Shown here piece by piece: positions 34,601 to 53,939 of a stretch of 64,000 nt of DNA. This DNA is from Rhyzopertha dominica (taxonomy: Eukaryota > Arthropoda > Insecta > Coleoptera > Bostrichidae). The notes beneath the pieces were generated by a model that was not told where the DNA came from, made no database searches, and saw only the letters and a list, made by a program, of their open reading frames with translations. How positions within the stretch are numbered: position 1 is the stretch's first letter; each line of letters begins with the position of its first letter. A program made the position numbers and the translations under genes. Location: NCBI GenBank assembly GCA_025024175.1, contig QCXZ01000041.1, forward strand, positions 46,309,786 through 46,373,785, given 5' to 3'.

Positions 34601-36642
34601 GTTTACTAGTTAGTTATTATTTTTATTACATGTTTTGAAACTGCAAACACTGGAAATATTTTATAATAACAATGCATATTGTATTATAACAATTAAGATA
34701 TGTATGTACAGGTTTATTTGTTTGACTGTTGCAAGCAACTGTAAATTAATTATAACACGTCCTCCTTTCGCATGATCATTATATATGTTTCACTAAGATG
34801 TTAAAAAAAAAAATCTTGTACAAGTACTTTTTATAGGGCATATCCAAGATATGACACAAACACCTAAATGTAGGCAACCCTAACGTTTGTTGTACAAACA
34901 AACGCTGCTACGTCAATGGATTCTTATGGGAAATAGAATTAGTCGCTTTGTATTTTTGATGTACTGCGGTTACAAATGCAATGTCAAATACAAATTTGTT
35001 ATTACTGAATACTGTAAAATATGTTTAATTAATCGAGATATGGGAAACATTCTTTTTACCCACTAGGATAGCGTAAAATAAAAAAAAAACCTGAGACTAC
35101 CAATCCAGTGTTTGGCCCTATTATAATCCCTTTTTTAGTTGTCAGTCTTGTAATGCTAAATATCCACACTTAAATAAATTTAATAAAATGTAGGATACTA
35201 TATGCCTTAATTGTGTAATACGTCTACTAGGCCAGTTGTAAGCTCTATGGCATAGCTTAAGCTGTCGTTTTTGAACTTCGATTTTCTAACTGAATATATG
35301 TTTTAGTACCTATCTATCACATTTATATCATTCCAATATGAGTTTTGGATAAGTGATTATTAGGTCTGAACACGGAAAACGAAATATAGAAGGTTATTGC
35401 AATCACCAATTTCGTGTCTAATTGTAACTACACCTACCTAAAAAACTTTTCAAACATGCTATCAAATATTAGGGGTTGCTTATGTTTATTGAACGTAACT
35501 TTTTTAAGGATATTAAGTTCATTTGACTATATGCCTATCAGAGTTGGGTGTTTCGCTAATAATTTCCAACTTCGTTATGATCTGTTATCTGCATGGCTAA
35601 TTTTCAACTTGCATAAAAATTTTGTTTTCCTGTAATATAGGGACCCGAAACATTATTTTGTTCGGTCAAACTGTATAACTCAAGCTGAAATATTGTAAAA
35701 CAAGCTGCCCATGGAAATAAACAACTATAAAAAATACATGTTTTCATCTTAAATGTGTGTTGTATGTGTTACAATTGTTTGGAATACTGAAAATTATATT
35801 AGAATTGCTTGTGTCATATAAAGCCCTGTATAATTGTGTTCCTATCGTGGCACTTGTTTGTACATCTGGTCACGTGATGGACATGCCCTATACCTATGTT
35901 TACCTGTGGACAGCAATGTGATTTTTTCTTTATCTAAATAATTGATAATTAAAAAATAATGAATCATTTGTTAGGAACTGTGTATCCTTAGTAGTTATAC
36001 ATAGTATTAATGCAAAAAACAACAAACTGTCAAGCGAATGGCAACTAGTACAATATTGCATCATTTGACTGTTGTTTGAATATTCAGACAACGATTTGAC
36101 CTACAACTGTAACAAAACACCACTAACCAAACAGCTAATCTTTTTTTTAATATATTCTTAAAATCTCCTTACCTAACTGTTTTAAAATATTGGCAATAGG
36201 CATGGCCGAATTGCATTGGTAATCACCGAACTTCGGATTGTTCCCAGATAAAGTAATGACAACCGGAGCATCCGTAACATCCGGATATGCGGCAGATATC
36301 GCCTGAGAAAACACCGTATACAAAACGTCTTGAATATTTTCCATTGCGTTGGTTTTGTTTGTATCAGCGGCAAATTTCGAAATAGCCCTGTTTAGTATAG
36401 CCAATCTATGTTTCAGCTTCACGTTTTCCGTATGCAGCTTTGCCACTTCAGGTGAAGGATTCGGAGGAATCGTCTTGTTTTCTATGCTCTCTTTGAGGGC
36501 GTTGAATTCTTGCCTTAATACTTTGATTTCAGTCTCCTAAAATATGGATGAGTAAAATTCTAACATGCAACCGCTAAGTTATGGAAAATTCACTTACAGC
36601 TCGTGCAGCTTCTCTGTTGTAATGAAAAAGTTCACTTTCCAT
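31651..36642 (-). CDS. RARS1: Arginyl-tRNA synthetase, cytoplasmic
   Basis: Four exons on the minus strand: 36642-36598 (ATG at 36642), 36536-36173, 34443-34191, 32995-31651 (TGA 31653-31651). Junctions are GT-AG and the frame closes to about 668 aa; human RARS1 has 660. It charges tRNA-Arg with arginine in the cytosol. The N-terminal about 65 residues are a heptad-rich coiled coil ([13 protein letters not shown], then [20 protein letters not shown]), the part that in animals tethers ArgRS to the multisynthetase complex. The class I 'HIGH' motif is HVGH at residues 216-219 (MHVGHLRST), split by an intron just after. [20 protein letters not shown] and the [15 protein letters not shown] segment, standing for the 'KMSKS' loop, follow. 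The anticodon-binding helical domain fills the C-terminus and ends LGLKPVSKM. One N (32689) leaves one residue undetermined. Confidence is high. Confidence 0.96.
32996..34190 (-). other. ArgRS intron 3, nothing recognised
   Basis: AT-rich intron interrupting the gene immediately after the HVGHL codons. No embedded element recognised. Confidence 0.5.
34444..36172 (-). other. ArgRS intron 2, nothing recognised
   Basis: AT-rich intron. It contains one isolated TCACGTGA E-box at 35870-35877, of unknown significance. No embedded gene. Confidence 0.5.
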
Positions 36643-37917
36643 TATAAAATTAAAAGTTTTTAACAACTATTTAAAGGTCACTGGTTCACTGCACATGTAA
36701 TACGGTTAACCTTAAAATTTCAAATTCGTAACGACGCGGTGTTGCCAGGTGAACTCTCGAGCATTTCCTAATGAACGAAAAAATACTCAAAATTGACATT
36801 TTACTTTAGATTTACAAATCTGTTCTACAGTTAACGAGTTGACTAATACTGAAATAAAACAAAAGAATTAAAATTTGTGAGCAGCATTATACATGCAATA
36901 CACAAAAACCGAAAAACAATTATGAATTCTCCAATTATAAAATAGTTTCTAATTAATCTATAACTATCATAACTGAGCGAAAAAATTATTCATTGCTTTG
37001 CTATTCATTAAAAGACTTCTGAAATTGCATTATTAGGCTCGTCAGTACGTTCTTTATAGATATTATTTAATGTATTAATGTTTAATTTCTATGAATTATA
37101 CTCGATAGAAAAATCACTCAGATTCTTGCCAAATTATTTTAAAAACTCAAAATTCCTTATTTTGAAAATATATTACTTTGATGAAAATATTTACCGTCTG
37201 ACAACGTAGTAGGCGAATTGCACTTAGATCGACTGCACAGGAAATTTTTTGTGAGTAATTTTGAATATCTTTTATATTCGAAAGTAATAACACACCTATG
37301 AGTTTAGGAGTAATACACTCAACCTAAGCGAAAATGAAAGGAAAATGTAATGCCATAGTAATTATACAGCGAGTCCCATATTAAACTCCAACAATCATAA
37401 ACCCGTTATCCATAGTCCAATTTTATTAAAACAAAAAATGAATTAAATACCATCAAAAATACTACAAAAAAGTGATTATTTATTCTTTCAGTTCCTTTCA
37501 TTAATGTCAAAAGATAGTCCGCTTTTTTTATTTTAAATGGCAACATATAATAACTGCCTGCTACATTCGGATTGGAATTTTTTTTCTGAATTTAATGATG
37601 TAAAGGTAAAATAAAACACTTAATTTCAGGTTTTTCTTGTATTATTTCTTAAGTACCACAATATATCATGGAACATTTCAAATGTAAGTATTCAAAGAAA
37701 TAAAACAAAATAATAAATGGACAGGTATTTCGTGTTAATAATTTTTTTGTCTTAGAAAGTCAACATTTTCTGGAGGTGTTAAATAAACTTGAACTTGCAG
37801 ACATGCCCACAAAAAATCTAGGGGTGTAATAAGATGCAGAGAACGTGCAGGTTACTCAATAAGGCCAGACGTAACAAAATTTATTTTATGAAAAAAAATA
37901 GAATTACAATCAACAAT
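36643..37917. other. ArgRS upstream region / PUS3 downstream region
   Basis: The 1.3 kb between the ArgRS start and the PUS3 stop. It must hold the ArgRS promoter, but no TATA or initiator stands out. Nothing else recognised. Confidence 0.4.
37880..37885 (-). terminator. Poly(A) signal of PUS3
   Basis: AATAAA on the minus strand, 32 nt after the stop codon. Confidence 0.5.
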
Positions 37918-40900
37918 TCACTCTTGCACAACTTGCAGTTTTTGTATTTTAAATCGTTTCTTATGATGCTCAATTCGCTCCTCCAAACTCTCTAAAATGC
38001 TTGTTGTTAATATAAATGTATCTTACTATTCCTAAAATTAACTTACCACACTTTTGTCTTTTCAAAACTGGAACATACGTTCTACATTTACTTCGTTGCA
38101 GGAGGCAATCGATTAAAATATCATTGGATGACTTTTCAACAAGCTCCAAGTTTTTTAGATCTTCAATCATACTTTTCACCATTGCTGCTCTGGAATAATA
38201 AATTAAGCATTTTAAATAATTTTTACTTACTTTACTTCACTTTATTGAATGGGAGGTCCATGCGATATTCAATTTATCCAAAATAAACTTCAAATTTTCA
38301 TGATCATATTGCCATTTTATGTCCTCATTGTAATTGCAAGAATATAAATTTAAAGGAAAATCACTGGCTAATCCATAATCTGGCTTCCTGCAAATGTTTT
38401 GTTTTTAAGGGGTTGTACAGTAACTGAAGATTATCAGTTTACCGTGGATTTTCTTCTATGTTCAATAAACTTTTAACTAACTCAGGTTCTTCTTTCCCTT
38501 GGCCAACCAAAAATAAGATAGCCATGAAACACCTTATCTGATACCATATAAAAGCCTTCCCTCTTATAGTAATAACATACAAAGAATACTCTGGAAACGA
38601 CCCATTAATATAACAGCATTTATACAGTTACATAGAAATACCTGAATCAGGTACAGTACTATCAAATGGAACTATGTTAATTTCTTCTATTCGCCTTGTA
38701 AATTCAACAACACCGTTACCCACATCCATTTTACAAAAATTTCTGAAATCATGGGTGCCTATTAGATAACTTGCTGCTAGCTTCATTTTCTACAAAATAT
38801 ATAAATAAGAAGATTTTCTAACAGTTACGACATTACTCACTTCTATATTTAGGCGAGATCTGGGGAAGAAATACTTATAAGTTCTTGACCTGCAATCAAA
38901 TCGTGCACTGAATTCATCATTCACGGGACACCACGCTATACACTGTATGTTACCAGGCAAAACTTTATTTAATATAGTGCAGTACTTAATTTCGTTTTTT
39001 AGATCATCTTGTTGATCCTTAGGAAGCTTGCTCCTAACATCAATAGAAATTGTCTAAAATATATGTATATAGTAGAATTATTTTATAATATCAAATATGT
39101 ATGTTGTAGACTATGTGAAAAATGTCACAATTTTTTAATACTTTGACTTTAACGGGATAGAATGAAAAAATCTGATGTTGCCAAAATAATGGAGACCCTA
39201 ATTTTTTTAATCATTAAATTCTGACCTCAAATCAGTATTAACATCATCATCACAACTACTGGTAGAGTATACAAGAGAGTGTCATCAGCAAACATAACAT
39301 ACCTTGATTTTAACTAAACAAATATTAGACTATGTAGTGTGCTTATAATAGATAATAATAATAATAACAATAAGTCGTTTATTGGGTTTATATACAAAAA
39401 AAGACTAAAAACAGAAAAATGCCTTAATGAAATCAAATAACAATTTAATAATGCTCGGAAAAAACTAAATAAAAATAATAATGTACCCAAAAGGACCGGG
39501 TTCAGTCGCTATGACTGATCTTCCACTTGCACCTTTATTATGCAACAAACTATCACAATAATAATTAGCACTCTAGTATAAAAAAATGTATGTAAGTAAT
39601 CCCTAGCTTCACAAAAGAACAAAAAATCAGCTTTTACATATCAGGGCACATACATGTAAAAAAAATAAACAAGTTAGTTATAAAATAGAATGAAAGAAAG
39701 TGAACACATATTGCAAAAGTATATGTCGAGAGACAGCTGCTAATCGGGGGAGCCTACACTATTTGTAGTTGTTCTTTAAGTAAGTGTTCTCGTAGCATTC
39801 TACGAAAACTAGCAATGGACAGACCAACAAGTGAACGAGACAAACTGTTTATACACTGGACAACATTAAATGAGAAGGATCGCCGAAAGAGAGCAGTACT
39901 ATGACGCGGAATACTAAGAGCATCCTGGCGCCGTATATTCACATTATGGACATCCGTTCTGAAGTAATTTTATTGTATAAATAAGGTGGATTGCAAGACA
40001 CAACAACACGATAATAAAACACGGTGCTATGTAATCTTCTACGACGAGACATATTTAACCATCCAGTTATTGGCAAAGTGTACCAAATTCTTTCAAATTT
40101 TCTAATGCCGTGTATATATCGCAAACAAGAATTCTGCACTTTATGGATTCTCCTAGTATCCGCAACCATCAAGCATGGCCCATAGACATAATCAGAATAA
40201 TTAAAATGTGAAAGGACCAGCGACTCACACAACAAAGTTTTAGTTTTTATATCAAACATATGCCGATAATTAAATAATAGTTTTAATTTACTGTAAGCCT
40301 TTTTAAGTAAAAAAGTCACATGGTCCGTAAATCTCAGCTCCCGATAAATAATAATACCTAGGCCTTTAACCCGATTGGAAGGCGGAATTACCACATTCTC
40401 CACCATAATGTCAAAGTTACTTAGATCTATGTCACCAAAGGTAATCATTTATGATTTAGCAGGGTTTAATATCAATCCATGTTTATTTGCAAAGTTACAA
40501 ACCTGCAGATCATAATTTATATGAAGTCTAGCCATATTCAAGTTATTTTTATCAAAAAAATAATATATTTGTGTATCATCAGCATACATATGGATGTTAC
40601 ACTTCTCAACTGCTCGCGGTAGCATGCATGTATAAACAGAAAAAAGCAAAGGACCCAATATGGATCCCTGCTGCACACCCCTCCTTAAATTACAACTATT
40701 AGAGAGTTTTCCTGCATAAAGCACCCCTTGATACCGATTAGAAATATAATTGCCAATGAGCATTACGGCATTCTTACTTAAGCCTATATAATGCAATACC
40801 GATAACAAAATGCGGTGGTCTATGGTATCGAATGCTTTTGAATAGTCCAACAGAATTAAAATACCAACCGCCTTTTTGTCTAATGCAGATATTATGTCAT

Positions 40901-42864
40901 CAGTAATATGTGCAAGTGCTGTGCCATAGCCGTATCCAGACCTGAAGCCTGACTGTACCGATGGTAGAATATCATGGTCAGAAATATGCCGTCTAAGCTC
41001 TAGCAATTTTGAGATAGCCAGAAGTATGGTAATTGGCCGGAAGTCCTGTATCTCTGCGGGATTATTTACCTTTGGAATTGGTTTAACCGGACCACCCTTC
41101 CAAGAATTAGGAAAAACACTATTTTCTAAACAATAATTAATAATATGAGTCAGAACTGGAATTACATACGAAGAAGCCAAATGAAACAAAGTGATAGGTA
41201 TATCATCAAGACCAACTGCTATTGTATAGGGACCCAAGATGTCACCCTGGGCAACCCGGACTTTAAGAGTTTATTCACTACAGCATTTTTTAATAGTTTG
41301 CCAACAATTTATGGCTATGCTTCGTTTCAGAGAACCATACTGAGTTATATATTGTTCTNAGGGGGATATTCGATATTTTTTTAATATGCATATTTATAAG
41401 TAAAGATTCGAAAGTTTAAGATTTTTATATTTAAAGTCTTTATTATATAGTGTTTCTATCCTATTTTTCATTTGAATTATAAAATTTACTATAAACTCTT
41501 TAATTTTTTGGAATGATTTTATTCATAACAGAAGTATCTGCCTGTAGATGTAGGTTTTCTATAGCAATCTAATTCTATGGTGTTGTTTTTGTCTCTATAT
41601 ACTCTTATATCCAAATCTAATCTATTGTAAAATTAATATGTCATTAAATACTTTTCCACATAATTGCCTCATTACCATTAGAGGAAGAATTAGTATTATT
41701 CTGTGTTTTTTTTAATTTGTCTTCTAAAATACTCAAAAGCAATTCATTTTTCACATAATTCTTTCTTTTTGAACAAATTAACAAATAAAATAGTTTTATA
41801 TTGTACAGGGTTATTATAAACGATGGACCCATCTTTTTAAATTTGTATTTTCAAAGTTCAAATCCAAAATTAGCCATGAAAAGTTTAGTTTAATACATAA
41901 TGAATGTTCAACGTTACTATTTATTTTTTTATTTATAATTATTTATTTATTAATTCTCCATGTGACTATTTCTTATGGGGTTATGTTAAGTAAGCTGTTT
42001 ACGTTCCACCTCTACCAACAACTATGAATGATCTGTGGAACCGTATCACTGTTGTTTTGCACTCAATAACAGCAAATACGCTTTCTCGTNCGTGGGANNA
42101 GTCTAGCTACTTCATAGATGTTTGTCGTGCATGAAACAGTGGACACATTGAACATTTATAATGTATTACACAAAACTTTGAATCTTCCTCTTTTCATGGC
42201 TNCAAAAATTGTTTATTTTGGATTCAAATTTTGATAAATACGAGTTTAAATATTACTTTAATCTAATCGTTTGTTTCTGGTTTGCAACATTTTTCACATG
42301 GTACAATATTTTTGGTCAATTTCAACATGATCTATGTAACTGGAAAGCAGGCTAACCTGACTGAATGAGCTCACTCCTTTATCAGTTCTGCCACATCGAT
42401 GATAATTTGATAAAGTACGGTCCTTTATTAAACAAGTCTTGGCTAGTGCTTTAAACAAATGATGTTCAATTGTATTTATGGAATCTTCTTGCACCGCATA
42501 TCCTTGATAGTCCCAACCCAGGTATAGGAACTTTATAAGGACATGACGGAATGTACACCTAAAATTAATTTGAGAATAATAAGCTAATAGCACAGCTAGC
42601 GTTGTAACAGTCCCTCACTTGTTAAAATCGAATGGCTTTTGTTTTTTACATTTATCCTCTAATTCTGGATCTAGAGACTTGTTGATCACATTTTTCAGTT
42701 GCAGGTTATGTGCTTGTAGGCTCAGAATTTTGTTTATCAATTCCTGAAATACGAGAATAATGAATTGTACACTTCAAGGCATTATTTTACGCTACATCTT
42801 TGGATAGGGCTTCCAAACCTTCTCGATTTAACCTTTTATTATCTTCGTTTGAATTTTGCCCCAT
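37918..42864 (-). CDS. PUS3: tRNA pseudouridine(38/39) synthase
   Basis: Nine exons on the minus strand: 42864-42796, 42743-42619, 42558-42357, 39053-38841, 38789-38642, 38590-38443, 38387-38241, 38189-38047, 37991-37918 (TGA). All are GT-AG, the frame closes, about 422 aa. The enzyme isomerises U38/U39 in the anticodon stem of tRNAs (Deg1/TruA family). Motifs in order: FLYLGWDYQGYAVQED (RNA-binding strand); CGRTDKGVSS with catalytic Asp at about residue 124; ARFDCRSRTYKYFFP (the R-x-Y-x-Y/F block near the active site); GTHDFRNFCKMDVG; and FIWYQIRCFMAILFLVGQG, the terminal TruA-fold segment. The N-terminus has a short coiled coil (ELINKILSLQAHNLQLKN) as in other eukaryotic Pus3. The first donor (GTAGCG) is weak but is the only one I found that keeps the frame. 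Intron 3 (3.3 kb) carries a LINE and a transposon remnant. Confidence 0.93.
39347..41235 (-). mobile_element. 5'-truncated non-LTR retrotransposon (jockey/CR1-type LINE)
   Basis: Inserted in PUS3 intron 3, same strand as the gene. The reverse transcriptase runs from 41237: NPAEIQDFRPITILLAISK, SGFRSGYGYGTALAHI, ILLDYSKAFDTIDHRILL (first catalytic Asp), GVQQGSILGPLLFSVYTCML and the MYADDTQIYYF catalytic box near 40580. Only one in-frame stop (at 40449) separates this from the thumb/C-terminal part (40448-39939: NRVKGLGIIIYRELRFTDHV). One frameshift near 39940 then leads to the C-terminus (39942-39754, REHLLKEQLQIV). A TTATTA-repeat tail lies at 39347-39370. The endonuclease and start of the RT are missing, typical of incomplete reverse transcription. 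Few lesions suggest a fairly young insertion. Confidence 0.85.
41806..42240 (+). mobile_element. Tc1/mariner-type (DUF4817-like) transposon remnant
   Basis: The left end is TACAGGGTTATTATAAACGA at 41804, with TA then CAGGGT. The subterminal stretch AATCCAAAAT...AGCCATGAAAAG (41861-41884) recurs inverted at 42196-42225. Between them the + strand encodes a transposase C-terminus: FLWGYVK, then VYVPPLPTTMNDLWNRIT, then YFIDVCRA and GHIEHL. Nearly all of the transposase is deleted. The right terminus is lost. It sits in PUS3 intron 3. Confidence 0.6.
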
Positions 42865-43058
42865 TTTAAACGGCCGCAGTTCTGCTGAATCGAAGACACA
42901 TGCGCCATCTATGATCAATCTTGCAACTACATAGTCGCGGCATGCGCGTTTGACAAGTCAAAATCCCCTTGTCGCGTCACATGACCTGATTTGTTCCCGT
43001 GACCAAAACTGAAGCAAAATTCAAATATTTACCAAGAAATTAAAAATATTTACCCAAA
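42865..43058. promoter_or_regulatory. Bidirectional promoter of PUS3 and USF
   Basis: Only 194 bp separate the PUS3 ATG (minus) from the USF ATG (plus), so both promoters must lie here unless further 5' exons exist. The block is less AT-rich than its surroundings and has no TATA box. GTCACATGAC at 42976-42985 is a one-base variant of the USF/MITF consensus GTCACGTGAC. The shared promoter is an inference from spacing. Confidence 0.6.
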
Positions 43059-45405
43059 ATGGACATAATGGATCCCTTGGAATCTAGGTAAAAGCTTAGT
43101 TCTTTGCGTACCCCGATGGATTTTGTACTTTGTTATGTAACTTAGCGAGTCCACTGGCAAGGTCATTTATAATGTTTAACAGTGATTAGGAAAGATAAAA
43201 ATGATTGTCCGTCGTGTCTGTTGTTGCTGTTTGAATTCAGCCCCGTTTAAATTTTGTATTTCAGTGGTGAAGCAGACGAGCCAGAAAGCAAAGTTATGCT
43301 GCATCATGGGATAAATATTATCGATGAACATAGTATGGAAAGTGACGAAGACCAGCGGGTTGTTGATCATTTATCGCCTCAAACGCTGCTCGAAACCCCA
43401 AATGATGAAGTGCAATATTCCTTTAGGTCGCCCGAAGGTAAACCTTAGAAAAAAAATCAGTATTTTGTTAATGTATCGCTAAAAATGCATCAAGGAAGTG
43501 CACTAACGGATTGCTTATCACATGATAACCTCCTGCAACATTAACATGAAGTAAAGTAGCACAATCAGTATTGATAGTTCGTAGAAGAATAGTTTCTAGA
43601 ATCAACATCAATTTATAATATACAATGAGTTCACAGTCACGAACATTGACTTGATAATAAAAGCCTACACATTTTTATTTCCAAAAGAGATATTTATTCG
43701 GCTATAAGGAAAATTTTACACTTAAATTTTTTTAATAACAGTTTATTATAATTAAGTTGCAATTCCTTATTCTGAATGATAAATTACCCACTTTCATGAA
43801 TCTGTGACTTATGGTTGAAAAATTGCATAATAATAACGTTGCTTTTAGTAGTTCACAATAATAATAATTCATTTAAAAGATGTATTTAAAAAATATATAA
43901 ACTGGAAACCAAAACCATCCTGAATTTCGGACGGAGACAGGTAAAAACCATAATTGCTACAACAATGAAAGTGAAAATTTAGATTGCGATGCCATCTGTC
44001 AGTGAGATGACAAAGCTACCTAGCCACTGTAACCTGCTGTGTTGCCATGCACGTGCACATGTCAACTTGACAGCAGTACTTATGCAGTGCCTTATCCAAA
44101 AGTGTGAATAGATAGCACCATTTAAGTAAAACTTGAATTGAAATTCGTTAAAGTGAGTATTGCTGTTTAAAGAAAGAAAGCAAAAAGTTTAATAAAAAAG
44201 ATTAGTGAAAAAATTTACAATTTCGGTTATTTTTCTGTTTCAGGTACTATAACCTATAGGGTGTTACAAGTGAACGATGGTGTTGAAGCCGTTCCACAGA
44301 TAGTTACCGCAGGCACTAATTTTTCTAATGCAGCCGTACCCCAAGTAATCACTGGAAACCTGAACGGTCAGGTTTATGTTATAGGAAACCCTTCAGACGT
44401 TTTTGCGGCACAAAGTGGACCGAGAACGATTGCCCCTAGATCTTCAATAAATGAAACAACACCAAATGTCAACACAAATATAAAGAAAGTGAGTTTTCAA
44501 CTGCAGCAATTATGATTTGAAGTGATACTTTAAAAAATGAGTTAAATGACGAACTCACATTTTTAACTACTCACTACCAAACTGCTCCTTTAACCTTAAA
44601 AATGCAGACAATGGTGTCAATGGGCTATTTTCATGATTTTTTTTTTAATATTCAAACTGATTAAGTGGCTGATTGACCAGACCTGATTTGAATGCCTTTC
44701 CAGTCAATGTCCATTATCAATAAAACGAATTAAAATTATGTGTATCATTAGCATATTAGAATATAGATTTGTGTTTCTTGCTTATATTCTTTGCAAACCA
44801 TATTTATATTTTTTCCATTATAGTAATTTTTCTCTTGTTGTTTCAAAAGTTTTTTTTTTATAAAGCACATTAACCATGTTTTTATGTTAAATATAAAAAA
44901 GTTTAATTTTATCTACCGATTTTTGGTGTTGCAATCTATCGAAATTCATGTGAGGTAGATGGCAGCACTGGATGGCGGTTTAAAAACCTTTTTTGCTGTA
45001 AATAGTGTCAGACTTCACCAAATCAGTTTCCTAACTATTTTTTAGAGAGACGAACGAAGAAGAGCCACACACAACGAGGTGGAGCGGAGAAGAAGGGACA
45101 AAATCAACAACTGGATCACGAAACTGTCAAAAATAATTCCAGAAAGCAGTTCGGCAGAAATCAAGGGCAACGGGCATTATGATGGGCAGTCCAAAGGTGG
45201 TATACTGGCCAAAGCATGTGAATACATAATAGATCTAAGGGAAAACAACCAAAAGTTGGACGGTTATGTTAAGGAGAATAAGCAGTTGAAGCAGACTGTG
45301 GAGGCGCTGGAGCAAAAAAATTCTACGCTCGAAGCTGAAAACAGGGCCTTAAAGGAGATGCTTAAACGGAGCGGAATCGTTATACCAAACGATGTAGCGT
45401 CGTAG
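43059..45405 (+). CDS. Usf: Upstream stimulatory factor, bHLH-leucine zipper transcription factor
   Basis: Four exons: 43059-43087 (ATG 43059), 43265-43437, 44244-44488, 45046-45405 (TAG). All GT-AG, frame closes, about 268 aa (human USF1 is 310). Residues 150-268 form the DNA-binding and dimerisation part. The basic region ATHNEVERRRRDKINNWI has His158, Glu162 and Arg166, which read CACGTG E-boxes. Helix 1, a family-typical loop ending in GQSKGGIL, helix 2 (AKACEYIIDLREN) and a zipper with repeated LKQTVEALEQKN-type heptads follow. The middle exon contains TITYRVLQVND and NGQVYVIGNPSDVF, resembling the USF-specific region next to the basic domain. The N-terminus is acidic. USF dimers activate many housekeeping promoters. 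The gene sits head to head with PUS3 and may bind its own promoter (see findings). Confidence 0.94.
43438..45045 (+). other. USF introns 2 and 3, nothing recognised apart from exon 44244-44488
   Basis: AT-rich introns (806 and 557 bp) flanking the third coding exon. CACGTG occurs at 44050-44055 in intron 2. No transposon recognised. Confidence 0.45.
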
Positions 45406-45599
45406 CCGAAGAGAGATTGATTTTAATGTTTTTATAAACACACCCACAAAAAATTGTTATCCTTGCCTGTGCTTTTAAGGAATATTTTTAGTGTACATTT
45501 TATTTTATCTTATGTTTTGTTGTTAATTGTACTATATTTTGTGAGAAAGTAACTCTAGTTTATAGCCTTCTATGAAGTGTTAATTTGAAAATTGTTGTA

Positions 45600-45605
45600 A
45601 ATAAA
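45600..45605 (+). terminator. Poly(A) signal of USF
   Basis: AATAAA 195 nt downstream of the TAG, followed by a GT/T-rich stretch. Confidence 0.6.
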
Positions 45606-45654
45606 TCTTATGGCAAAAAAATGTGCTTCTCTTTTGTATTGAAATGTAGTTTGA

Positions 45655-46078
45655 TTTTCTATACACATAATAGCAAAATAAAAAAAAAATCGTGTGAACA
45701 GGGTCCAAAATCCTGTTTTTCTCAAATATTTTGAAAAATTTTTTTAAAACACTATTGTGACAAGTTTTATTTCCTATCTGTTAGTTATTTCAGTTTTAAA
45801 TGTATTAAGCATTTTTGGAGATATTTAGGAACAATCTTTTTTCAGTGACGCTTTTTTGCTTATATGTTCTAAACAGTTCGCTGCACCAAAAATTTATAGC
45901 GATCGCAATTATACTACTAATCACATTCTAAAAGAAAAATTTGTAAAAAGGGTAATTACCCGCCTTCCCCATAGTCTACTTGCCCCAAAAACAAATGGTT
46001 AACCACACTTTGTGCAACGCGGCCTAAGTCTTTCAAAAGTTATCGCGTCCACACACAGACAAGAAATTTTCATATCAT
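45655..46078 (+). repeat. Dispersed repeat family R, copy 2
   Basis: Aligns by eye with the middle and 3' part of the repeats at 30535-31262 and 49136-49530 (TAATAGC...CGTGTGAACAGGGTCCAA, GCTGCACCAAAAATTTATAG, ACTACTAATCACATTCTAAA). It abuts the transposon fragment at 46079. Confidence 0.6.
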
Positions 46079-46614
46079 ATTTATGCTGATCGGCCACATA
46101 ATGCATAAGATTTAAAAGAACAAATCAGGGCAGAAATTCAGAACTTACCTCCAAATACGCTACAAAGAACATTAGAAAACTTTTACACAAGGCTGTGNTA
46201 CTGCCAGGAAGTAAATGGGGGACATTTTGAGTATTTTCTGTAATGTAAATCTGAAAAAATACTGCATTTTTCACTGAAGCATGTTTTTCTTTTTTACTTT
46301 TATAAGGGTACCCGATTCACAATAAATTGATCACTGTATAAAAATTATCAGCAGTCAAGCAAAAATTGTATTACCTGGCTTTTTTGTCCATTTTAGCGAT
46401 AAAGAAAATTGTTTTCATTCTTGGTCAGGCTCAATTATTGTATTTATACTTTTATCAACTCAGAAGCAATAAACTGTACAAGTGTACATCCTTTTCGATG
46501 ATGTGCCTTTTGATAAAATACATTTTAAATATCCATAGACCCATGCACAATTTTAGAAAAATAGGTTGAATAGAACGTGAAATATCCTGCTGTTTCCATA
46601 CTTTGTAGCGACCC
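46079..46614 (+). mobile_element. 3' part of the same Tc1/mariner family, copy 3
   Basis: Begins in the transposase C-terminus (TATGCTGATCGGCC...; compare about 14560 in copy 1) and runs to the 3' terminus CTTTGTAGCGACCCTG before TA at 46615. The 5' half is missing. Confidence 0.75.
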
Positions 46615-46724
46615 TGTATACTTATCAACGAAGTACAACTGCAAACGATTGGTAGAAGAGGACTGTAGATGGATCTCCTACGCTGTTTAATAAATAATGA
46701 TGGCATCAACGGAACAACAATGCA

Positions 46725-46730
46725 TTTATT
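46725..46730 (-). terminator. Possible poly(A) signal of V-ATPase A
   Basis: AATAAA on the minus strand 477 nt after the stop at 47207. It is the first canonical hexamer I found, and would give a 3' UTR of about 0.5 kb. Confidence 0.4.
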
Positions 46731-47206
46731 GACACGTTCGCAAAAGAACACAACTTGTTGACTTACATCGCTATATAACAATCGTTATTACAATATTACA
46801 TCATGAAATACATTTATAGATAAATTTACTGTACAATTCATAATTACACAACATGATAAAATATTCAAAATGTGCGATAAAATAGTAACTTTAAAAACAT
46901 GACCGCATCATTATATAGATGTATGACACATGCAAAACAACGCGAATATCGGTAATACTGGAATAAAACTTAAAAGCATCATTTTAATCCCTAAAAACTA
47001 TTGGAATGAAGGGATACAAGCAAAACGGGCCTTCACCACGAAAAAAATTAACTCATGAAACCTAATGTAGACTACCATCATATAGACAAATATATTGTAC
47101 ATATTTTTAGGTATTATTATCTAATATCGATGGGAACTTTCAGAAAACTCCCGTTTGCACAAAAATATTGTGAATGATAAACTCTTTTATAAGCTAAGCT
47201 ACCATT

Positions 47207-53939
<6,733 letters not shown>

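Noticed and set aside
35870..35877. TCACGTGA E-box in ArgRS intron 2
   Set aside because: More than 700 bp inside the gene with no sign of a promoter; an 8-bp palindrome at this AT content can occur by chance.
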